Assembly (NCBI GenBank): GCA_000715685.1
Contig: KL569466.1
Location: 7,831 to 15,657, forward strand
Source: Streptomyces lilacinus
Lineage (GTDB): Bacteria; Actinomycetota; Actinomycetes; Streptomycetales; Streptomycetaceae
Direction: 5' to 3'
Length of the DNA stretch: 7,827 nt
Each line of letters opens with the position of its first letter. Position 1 is the stretch's first letter. Below the pieces are notes generated by a model. It saw only the letters and a program-made list of their open reading frames with translations. It was not told the origin of the DNA and searched no databases. The position numbers were made by a program, and so were the translations under genes. Shown here piece after piece: positions 1 through 5,199 of this stretch.

Positions 1-1065
1 ACCCTCGCGGACGACGCGCAGCCGCTCGTCGGTGAGGTTCAGCGTCCACGCGGCGACGGTCAGCCGCTCCTCCTCGTAGGTGTCGAGGAGCCCGGGGCCC
101 GCCAGGCCGCCGATGACGAAGGCGAGCTTCCAGCCCAGGTTGAACGCGTCCTGGATGCCGGTGTTCATGCCGAGCCCGCCCGCTATGGAGTGGACGTGGG
201 CCGCGTCGCCGGCGAGGAAGACCCGGCCCACCCGGAAGCGGTCGGCCATGCGGACGTTGATGCGGTGGACGGAGAGCCAGACGGGGTCGGTCAGCCGTAT
301 TCCGGGCATCCTGGCGTGCCGGTCGAAAAGCCGCTGGAAGGACTCCACCGACGGGGGCACGAGGCGCCCTTCGGCGTCCCGCTCGGGGCCGGCCTGCAGC
401 TGCCAGTGGTCGCCGTCGCGGAAGGGACAGAGCAGGATCCCGCCGTCCTCGTCGAACCACTGGTGCCAGAAGGCGGGGTCGAGGCCGTCGGCGCGCACGT
501 CGCCGATCACCATGCACTCCTCGGCCTCGGTCTCTCCCTCGAAGCCGACGCCGAGGGCCTTGCGCACGGGGCTGCGGCCGCCGTCGCAGCCGACCAGATA
601 GGCGGCGGTCACCGTCCGGCCGTCGGCGAGGGTCGCGGTCACCCCGTGCTCGTCCTGCGCGAACTCGGTGAGCTCCGCGGCCAGTTCGACCTCGACCCCG
701 TACTCGGCCAGCTTCTCGCGGAGGATCTCCTCGGTGCGCCACTGCGGGATGATCAGGCCGCTGGCGTAGGGCGCGTCGGGGGTGGGGGCGCGGTCCCCGA
801 AGGCGACGTGGTCGGCCACCGCGACACCGTCCCGGTACTTGCGCAGGGCGATGTGCTCGATGCCGGAGGCCGTGGCGGCCTCCCCCACGCCGAGGTCGTC
901 GAAGAGCTCGCGGCTGCGCTGATTGAGCCCCTTGCCCCGCGAGGAGCGGTGGAACGCCGGGGACTTGTCGATGATGCGCACGGGAACGCCGGCGCGGGCG
1001 AGGGTGCAGGCGAGCGTGAGTCCGGTCGGCCCGGCGCCCACGACGAGTACGGCGGTGTCGGTCAT
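1..1065 (-). CDS. FAD-dependent aromatic monooxygenase (class A flavoprotein hydroxylase), 3' end beyond window
   Basis: Residues 1-355 are present and the frame runs open off the left edge, so the C-terminus is missing; family members are usually about 500-540 residues. The protein begins MTDTAVLVVGAGPTGLTLAC, with the GxGxxG FAD-binding fold at residues 10-15. It has the DG motif (GCDGGRSPVRKALG, D161-G162) and the GD motif (FLAGDAAHVHS, D287), followed by GGLGMNTGIQDAFNLGWKL. These are the three signatures of the PheA/TfdB-like FAD_binding_3 family (PF01494), which hydroxylates aromatic or polyketide substrates with NAD(P)H and O2. The ATG at 1065 has GGAGGG (1080-1075) about 9 nt upstream, which fixes the start. 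It is divergent from a TetR regulator, a common arrangement in which the regulator represses the monooxygenase and responds to its substrate. The substrate cannot be read from the sequence. Confidence 0.9.
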   Translation of the reverse strand, partial: MTDTAVLVVGAGPTGLTLACTLARAGVPVRIIDKSPAFHRSSRGKGLNQRSRELFDDLGVGEAATASGIEHIALRKYRDGVAVADHVAFGDRAPTPDAPYASGLIIPQWRTEEILREKLAEYGVEVELAAELTEFAQDEHGVTATLADGRTVTAAYLVGCDGGRSPVRKALGVGFEGETEAEECMVIGDVRADGLDPAFWHQWFDEDGGILLCPFRDGDHWQLQAGPERDAEGRLVPPSVESFQRLFDRHARMPGIRLTDPVWLSVHRINVRMADRFRVGRVFLAGDAAHVHSIAGGLGMNTGIQDAFNLGWKLAFVIGGLAGPGLLDTYEEERLTVAAWTLNLTDERLRVVREG

Positions 1066-1175
1066 GGCGGAAGTCCCTCCGTCGGTCGGTGACTCCATGA
1101 AAGACCAACCCGATTCGAAAACGCAACCGGGTAACAAAAGTTTCTGAGTAACGAGAAATCTGCTACCGTTGATCC
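1066..1175. promoter_or_regulatory. Divergent promoter/operator region between monooxygenase and tetR
   Basis: This 110-bp region is clearly more AT-rich than the flanking genes and lies between two divergent starts. It contains an imperfect dyad TTTCT-N8-AGAAA (1141-1158), a direct repeat GTAAC (1131-1135 and 1148-1152) and a second dyad ACCCG-N15-CGGGT (1108-1132). A TetR dimer normally binds a short palindrome in such an interval. The 1141-1158 dyad is the best candidate because it falls just upstream of the tetR -10 box. No -35/-10 pair for the monooxygenase stands out. The operator assignment is an inference. Confidence 0.5.
1164..1169 (+). promoter_or_regulatory. -10 box (TACCGT) of tetR, probably leaderless transcript
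   Basis: TACCGT fits the actinobacterial TANNNT -10 consensus and is followed by only 6 nt before the ATG at 1176. Transcription would therefore start at or next to the A of the start codon. No Shine-Dalgarno sequence precedes the ATG, which agrees with a leaderless mRNA. The hexamer TTTCTG (1141-1146), 17 nt upstream, is only a poor match to a -35 box. Confidence 0.5.
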
Positions 1176-1916
1176 ATGAGCGAGCCAACGGGACTGCGAG
1201 AGCTCAAGAAGCAGCGCACGCGCCAGGCGCTGTCCGACACCGCCATCGAGCTCTTCCTCAAGCGCGGCTTCGACCAGGTCTCGGTCGCGGACGTCGCGGC
1301 GGCCGTCGAGGTGTCCAAGCCGACGCTGTTCCGCTACTTCCCGGCCAAGGAGGACCTGGCGCTGCACCGCATCGCCGACCACCAGGGCGAGGCGGCGCGC
1401 GTCGTCCGGGACCGCGAGCCGGGCCTGTCACCCCTCGCGGCGCTCCGCGCGCACTTCCACGCGCGCCTGGACGCCCACGACCCGATCACGGGCCTCAACG
1501 ACAGCCCGATCGTGCGGGCGTTCAACGACATGCTCTACGGGACGCCGAGCCTGCTCGCCCGCCTCGTCCGCTACGCCGACCGGGACGAGGAGCTGCTGGC
1601 CGAGGCCCTCGCCGAGGTGGAAGCGACGGCGAAGACGGCACCGGCCGGCGGACTGACGGCGCGCCTCGCCGCCGCGCAGATCATCACCGTGCACCAGCGC
1701 CTCGCCCAGGAGAACTGGCGCAAGCTCGCCGCCGGCGACACCGCCGCCGGCGCCCTGCCCGAGGCGCACGCCGACGCCGAGCTCGCCTTCGACCTGCTCG
1801 GCGCCGGCCTCGGCGCCCGTTACGACGCAGGCGCCCGATACGACGCGGGCGCCCGTCATGACGGCGGGCCCTCCGCTCACTCCCGCGGCTCGACGCCCGC
1901 GCGCCGCAGACCGTAG
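1176..1916 (+). CDS. TetR/AcrR family transcriptional regulator
   Basis: A 246-residue protein beginning MSEPTGLRELKKQRTRQALS. The N-terminal TetR DNA-binding domain (about residues 11-60) shows the typical KKQRTRQALSDTAIELFLKRGF helix. The helix-turn-helix follows at SVADVAAAVEVSKPTLFRYF and ends in PAKEDL. The C-terminal part (about 80-210) is helical and ligand-binding; it is too variable to name an effector. The ATG at 1176 lacks a Shine-Dalgarno sequence but sits 6 nt after a TANNNT box, so a leaderless start is likely. It probably represses the divergent monooxygenase and itself. Odd points: residues 213-230 are three copies of a GARYDA-like hexapeptide encoded by tandem 18-bp repeats, followed by a low-complexity basic tail, and the last 40 bp overlap the 3' end of cimA on the other strand. 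The tail after about residue 212 may be a lineage-specific extension. Confidence 0.88.
   Translation: MSEPTGLRELKKQRTRQALSDTAIELFLKRGFDQVSVADVAAAVEVSKPTLFRYFPAKEDLALHRIADHQGEAARVVRDREPGLSPLAALRAHFHARLDAHDPITGLNDSPIVRAFNDMLYGTPSLLARLVRYADRDEELLAEALAEVEATAKTAPAGGLTARLAAAQIITVHQRLAQENWRKLAAGDTAAGALPEAHADAELAFDLLGAGLGARYDAGARYDAGARHDGGPSAHSRGSTPARRRP
1812..1865 (+). repeat. Three tandem 18-bp repeats in the tetR 3' end
   Basis: The three units are 1812-1829, 1830-1847 and 1848-1865. Each begins GGCGCCCG and continues (T/A)(T/A/C)(A/C)(C/T)GACG-like; units 1 and 2 differ at two positions, and unit 3 is more diverged. They are in frame with tetR and encode GARYDA, GARYDA and GARHDG. The unit length is a multiple of three, so copy number can change without breaking the frame. 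Confidence 0.85.
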
Positions 1917-3496
1917 GCGTAGGCGTCGTCCAGGGCCTGCCAGGACGCGGCGATGACGTTCTCGCCGACGCCGACCGTGGACCACTCGCCGTGCTCGTCG
2001 CTGGTGGAGATCAGCACCCGGGTCGTCGACCCCGTGCCCAGGCTGCCCTCCAGGGTGCGGACCTTGTAGTCCGTCAGCTTCAGCGAGGCCAGCTGCGGAT
2101 AGATGCGCTCGAGGGCGACCCGCAGCGCCCGGTCCAGGGCGTTGACCGGGCCGTTGCCCTCGGCGGTGGCGACGAGGCGCTCGCCCTTGGCCCACAGCTT
2201 CACGGTCGCCTCGTTGGCGTGGGTGCCGTCGGGGCGGTCCTCGACGATGGCGCGCCAGGACTCGACGCGGTAGTAGCGGCGGGTGCGGCCCTCGACCTCC
2301 TCGCGCATCAGCAGCTCGAAGGAGGCGTCCGCGGCCTCGTACGTGTAGCCGGCCAGCTCGCGCTCCTTGACCCGCGCCACGATGCGGCCGATGAGCTCGC
2401 GGTCGCCGCCGAGGTCGATGCCGAGCTCCTTGCCCTTGAGCTCCACCGAGGCGCGGCCGGCCATGTCGGAGACCAGCATCCGCATGGTGTTGCCGACCCG
2501 CTCGGGGTCGATGTGCTGGTAGAGGTCCGGGTCGACCTTGATCGCGGAGGCGTGCAGCCCGGCCTTGTGGGCGAAGGCGGACAGGCCCACGTACGGCTGG
2601 TGGGTGGCCGGCGTGAGGTTGACGACCTCGGCGATGGCGTGCGAGACGCGGGTCATCTCGGCCAGCTTGCCCGGCGGCAGGACCCGTCGGTCGTACTTGA
2701 TCTCCAGGGCGGCCACGACGGGGAAGAGGTTGGCGTTGCCGACGCGCTCGCCGTAGCCGTTGGCCGTGCACTGCACGTGGGTGGCGCCGGCGTCCACGGC
2801 GGCGAGGGTGTTGGCGACCGCGCAGCCGGTGTCGTCCTGGGCGTGGATGCCGAGCCGGGCGCCGGTGTCGGCGAGGACGGTGCGCACGACCGCCTCGACC
2901 TGGGCGGGGAGCATGCCGCCGTTGGTGTCGCAGAGCACGACGACGTCGGCGCCCGCCTCGTGCGCGGTGCGGACGACCTCGGTGGCGTAGCCGGGGTTGG
3001 CGCGGTAGCCGTCGAAGAAGTGCTCGCAGTCGACGAAGACGCGGCGGCCGTGCGAGCGCAGGTGGGCGACGGTGTCGCGGATCATGGCGAGGTTCTCGTC
3101 GAGCGTGGTGCGCAGGGCGAGCTCGACATGACGGTCGTGGGACTTGGCCACCAGCGTGACGACGGGGGCCTCCGAGTCGAGCAGGGCGGCGACCTGCGGG
3201 TCGTCCTCGGCCCGCACCCCCGCCCTGCGGGTGGCGCCGAAGGCGACGAGCAGGGCGTGCCGGAAGTCGATCTCCTCGCGGGCGCGCCGGAAGAACTCGG
3301 TGTCCCGGGGGTTGGCGCCGGGCCAGCCGCCCTCGATGAAGCCCACGCCGAAGTCGTCGAGGTGGCGGGCGATGGTCAGCTTGTCCGCGACGGTGAGGTT
3401 GATGCCTTCGCGCTGCGCGCCGTCGCGCAGGGTGGTGTCGAAGACGTGGAAGCCGTCGTCGGGACGTTCGTCGGGGCCGTCGGTTGCGTCCGTCAT
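1877..3496 (-). CDS. cimA: (R)-citramalate synthase
   Basis: A 539-residue enzyme condensing pyruvate and acetyl-CoA to (R)-citramalate, the first step of the threonine-independent route to isoleucine. The catalytic HMGL-like TIM barrel (about residues 15-290) opens with FDTTLRDGAQREGINL (R24 and D25 are catalytic/metal residues). It includes GIHAQDDTGCAVAN (H218, Q220) and TANGYGERVGN (about 244-254). HKAGLHASAIKVDPDLYQHIDP (from H310) follows in the linker, and a LeuA-type allosteric dimer domain fills about 400-535. The long FIEGGWPGANPRDTEFF segment and the overall length match the CimA/LeuA2 branch rather than classical LeuA. The ATG at 3496 is preceded by AGGAG (3512-3508) at 11 nt. Q220 stands where LeuA-family enzymes usually have the second His of an HxH metal site. 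A leader with an intrinsic terminator lies upstream. The gene ends 40 bp inside the convergent tetR. Confidence 0.93.
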   Translation of the reverse strand: MTDATDGPDERPDDGFHVFDTTLRDGAQREGINLTVADKLTIARHLDDFGVGFIEGGWPGANPRDTEFFRRAREEIDFRHALLVAFGATRRAGVRAEDDPQVAALLDSEAPVVTLVAKSHDRHVELALRTTLDENLAMIRDTVAHLRSHGRRVFVDCEHFFDGYRANPGYATEVVRTAHEAGADVVVLCDTNGGMLPAQVEAVVRTVLADTGARLGIHAQDDTGCAVANTLAAVDAGATHVQCTANGYGERVGNANLFPVVAALEIKYDRRVLPPGKLAEMTRVSHAIAEVVNLTPATHQPYVGLSAFAHKAGLHASAIKVDPDLYQHIDPERVGNTMRMLVSDMAGRASVELKGKELGIDLGGDRELIGRIVARVKERELAGYTYEAADASFELLMREEVEGRTRRYYRVESWRAIVEDRPDGTHANEATVKLWAKGERLVATAEGNGPVNALDRALRVALERIYPQLASLKLTDYKVRTLEGSLGTGSTTRVLISTSDEHGEWSTVGVGENVIAASWQALDDAYAYGLRRAGVEPRE

Positions 3497-3528
3497 TGCT
3501 GCTCTGACTCCTGTGAGGATGTCGGTCT

Positions 3529-3543
3529 ACCGGAATGACCGGT
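3529..3543. repeat. Short inverted repeat in the cimA 5' region
   Basis: ACCGG-N5-CCGGT forms a perfect 5-bp dyad (3529-3533 and 3539-3543) in the untranslated region 33 nt upstream of the cimA ATG. An alternative overlapping pairing is CGGTC (3523-3527) with GACCG (3537-3541). It could be a small RNA hairpin or a protein site; nothing more can be said from the sequence. Confidence 0.3.
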
Positions 3544-3609
3544 TCCACCGTCCCCCTATGATCCCTCGCCCTGCGTTTCGCGCGGCGGGATGGGCCGGAA
3601 AACGCAAAA

Positions 3610-3631
3610 ACCTCTCGCGGGTGCGAGAGGT
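3610..3631 (-). terminator. Intrinsic terminator/attenuator upstream of cimA
   Basis: Read on the minus strand, ACCTCTCGC and GCGAGAGGT form a 9-bp perfect stem with an ACCC loop, followed directly by TTTTGCGTTTT. This is a textbook intrinsic terminator, unusual in this GC-rich setting for having a U-tract. It lies 150 nt after the transporter stop and 113 nt before the cimA ATG. It may end transporter transcription, act as an attenuator in the cimA leader, or do both. A second dyad, TGCGTTT/AAACGCA (3600-3606 with 3572-3578), overlaps the U-tract. Confidence 0.75.
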
Positions 3632-3663
3632 CTGCGCGCGGGTCTGGGACGACGGTGTCCGCT

Positions 3664-3669
3664 TCGCAC
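3664..3669 (-). promoter_or_regulatory. Candidate antiterminator segment of the cimA leader
   Basis: Minus-strand GTGCGA here is complementary to TCGCAC at 3626-3621, which covers part of the 5' arm and the loop of the terminator hairpin. Pairing of the two would prevent the terminator from forming. The same segment can instead pair with upstream CCGCCTCG (3686-3679) through CGAAGCGG, with one mismatch. Mutually exclusive pairings like these are the layout of an attenuator. Six base pairs is short, so this remains a hypothesis. Confidence 0.3.
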
Positions 3670-3686
3670 GGGGTGGTACGAGGCGG

Positions 3687-3737
3687 TCACTGCGGACCGG
3701 CGCGCCTGCTGCCAATAATCATGGCGAACGGGAGCAT
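3687..3737 (-). CDS. Candidate cimA leader peptide with tandem Ile codons
   Basis: A 16-codon frame reading MLPFAMIIGSRRAGPQ, then TGA. Residues 7-8 are two consecutive isoleucines, both encoded by ATT, a codon almost absent from the neighbouring genes, which use ATC. The ATG at 3737 has AGGA (3748-3745) 7 nt upstream. Alternatively CAGGAT (3749-3744) could be a -10 box and the message leaderless. A start at the inner ATG (3722) gives 11 codons. The stop overlaps a small hairpin CGGTC-N6-GACCG (3699-3684) and is followed 56 nt later by the intrinsic terminator. Leader-peptide attenuation of branched-chain amino acid genes is well established in bacteria and has been predicted in actinomycetes; that this peptide is translated and regulatory is inference. 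The ATTATT could instead be promoter sequence. Confidence 0.35.
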   Translation of the reverse strand: MLPFAMIIGSRRAGPQ

Positions 3738-3780
3738 GGGGACATCCTGGCACAGCCCCGGCCCGCGATGCGGACGAGTC

Positions 3781-5050
3781 TCAGGATGCGGGCACCCGGT
3801 CCGCCCCCGGGGCGGGTTCGGGCGTGCCGCCCACCCGCTTGAGGTCGATGTCCCGCGTCTCGCGCATCGTGAGGTAGACGCCCAGCGACACCGCCGCGCA
3901 GCCCGCGACGTACCAGGAGAAGCCGGACTCCATTCCGCTCTTCTTGAACCACAGGGCCACGTACTCCGCCGTCCCGCCGAAGAGCGCGTTGGCGATCGCG
4001 TACGGCAGGGCGACGCCGAGGGACCGCACGCCCGTCGGGAAGAGCTCCGCCTTCACACAGGCGTTGATCGAGGTGTAGCCGGTGATCACGACCAGCGCCA
4101 GCAGCGACAGGCCCAGGGCCGGCCAGAAGGACCCGGCGTCCCGGAGCATCGCCATGATGGGCACGGTCAGAACTGTCTCTTATACACATGTATAAGAGAC
4201 AGAAGACGATCAGCGCGCAGAAACTCACGAGCGTCGCCGTCTGCTTGGGCAGGCCCGCGGTGTTGGAGAGGTACTTCGTCAGATAGGTCGTGTACGTGTA
4301 GTAGGCGACCGTGCCGCCCATGGTCAGCGCGACGACGAGGAGCGCCTCGCGCTTGTGCCGCAGCAGCGCCCTGATGGTGCCGCGGTCCTCGGGGGCGGTG
4401 CCGGCCTCCTCGTAGGCCTCCGTCTCCAGCATGTTGCGCCGCAGGTAGAAGATGACGGCGGCGCCCAGCGCGCCCACGACGAAGGGGATGCGCCAGCCCC
4501 AGCTGTGCAGTTCACCGGCGGTGAGCGTGTGCTGGAGCAGGATCAGGAGGCCCAGGCCCAGGATCTGGCCGGCGGTCATCGACACGTACTGGAAGCTGGA
4601 GGCGAAGCCGCGCCGGCCGGGTGCGGAGGCCTCCGTGAGGTACGTCGCGCTGGCCGCGTACTCGCCGCCGACCGACAGGCCCTGCAGGAGCCGGGCGACG
4701 AGCAGGACGGCGGCGCCGCCGTAGCCGGCGACCGCGTAGGTCGGGGCGGCCGCGATGAGCACGGCGGACGCCGACATCAGCGTGACCGTCAGGGTGAGCG
4801 CCGCCTTGCGGCCGCGCCGGTCGCCCACCCGGCCCAGGAGCCAGCCGCCGACGGGCCGCATGAAGAACCCGACGGCGAAGATGCCGGCGGTGTTCATGAG
4901 CTTGGCGGTGTCGTTGCCCGCGGGGAAGAAGGCCCCCGCGAAGTAGGTGGCGAAGCTGGCGTAGACGAACCAGTCGAACCACTCGACCATGTTGCCGGCC
5001 GAGCCGACCCAGATCTTCTTCCAGTGCTGTCCCTGGTTTCCCTGTTCCAT
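3781..5050 (-). CDS. MFS transporter, metabolite:H+ symporter type (broken in this sequence by an assembly artefact)
   Basis: Two collinear pieces of one major facilitator. Piece 1 (5050 to about 4203) gives residues 1-282. It has GNMVEWFDWFVYASF before TM1, motif A GRVGDRRGRK (73-82) between TM2 and TM3, RLLQGLSVGGEYAASATYL (120-138), TM5-TM7, and the start of TM8 (TLVSFCALIVF). Piece 2 (about 4172 to 3781), in another frame, gives LTVPIMAMLRDAGSFW, then TM10-TM12 with INACVKAELFPTGVRSLGVA and IANALFGGTAEYVALWFKKSG, ending PAS. These signatures fit the KgtP/ProP-like symporters of organic acids or osmolytes; the substrate is unknown. Between the pieces lie 30 bp of transposase mosaic-end sequence, and about 30 codons (end of TM8, the second LSDRxGRR loop, start of TM9) are missing. 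The biological gene is probably intact at about 440 residues. The ATG at 5050 is the only upstream candidate, since an in-frame TGA lies at 5059-5057, but it has no Shine-Dalgarno sequence. It lies between ilvE and cimA. Confidence 0.85.
4173..4202. other. Head-to-head Tn5 mosaic ends (Nextera adapter) left in the assembly
   Basis: The first 17 bases, CTGTCTCTTATACACAT, match the 19-bp hyperactive Tn5 mosaic end. The remaining 13, GTATAAGAGACAG, match the end of its reverse complement. A full junction of two mosaic ends is 38 bp; this one is that sequence with 8 central bases lost. No IS50 or cargo DNA lies between the ends and no 9-bp target duplication flanks them. In the minus frame it encodes CLLYMCIRDS, a typical adapter-derived peptide. 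It is therefore adapter sequence joined into the contig, not a transposon. Confidence 0.95.
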
Positions 5051-5102
5051 GGAGGATCACGGTGCTGGAACGGCACTGCCGCGACAAGGGTTCAGGCGGC
5101 AA

Positions 5103-5141
5103 CGATCCCGCGTACTTGCGTGCGTTGCGTACGCGGGATCG
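5103..5141 (-). terminator. Strong hairpin after ilvE, likely terminator
   Basis: A perfect 13-bp stem, CGATCCCGCGTAC (5103-5115) with GTACGCGGGATCG (5129-5141), and a 13-nt loop. It lies 57 nt beyond the ilvE stop and about 50 nt before the transporter start. There is no U-tract, as is common for actinomycete hairpin terminators. It is symmetric and could act on either strand, or be a protein-binding dyad upstream of the transporter. Confidence 0.6.
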
Positions 5142-5163
5142 CGGCCGTCGGGTGCGAGGCCTC

Positions 5164-5199
5164 AGCGGCGTCGGCGGCGCCAGTGGCGTCGGCGGCGTC
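5164..5199. repeat. Two tandem 18-bp repeats at the ilvE stop codon
   Basis: Units 5164-5181 and 5182-5199 share 16 of 18 bases, with core GGCGTCGGCGGCG. The second unit contains two of the three bases of the ilvE stop codon (TGA at 5200-5198). The repeat therefore lies just past the reading frame and may reflect slippage in GC-rich sequence. Confidence 0.7.

Noticed and set aside
1428..3548. A 706-codon open frame on the minus strand covering cimA
   Set aside because: It is a different frame from cimA, Arg/Pro/Gly-rich, with no recognisable domain. The cimA frame has full family motifs.
3666..3682. T-box-like GGGTGGTAC on the plus strand
   Set aside because: It matches the T-box core only partly (GGGTGGTACGAGG), no plus-strand gene lies downstream, and no specifier structure is visible.
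3781..4164. A separate small gene starting at the GTG at 4164
   Set aside because: Its product is simply the C-terminal part of the MFS transporter (TM9 end to TM12), detached by the artefact.
4173..4202. A real Tn5/IS50-type or MITE insertion
   Set aside because: Only mosaic-end sequence is present, with no element between the ends, no 9-bp target duplication, and apparent loss of target sequence. The motif is the engineered library end.
5051..5057. GGAGGAT next to the transporter ATG as a ribosome-binding site
   Set aside because: It is on the plus strand; the gene is on the minus strand, where the same bases read ATCCTCC.
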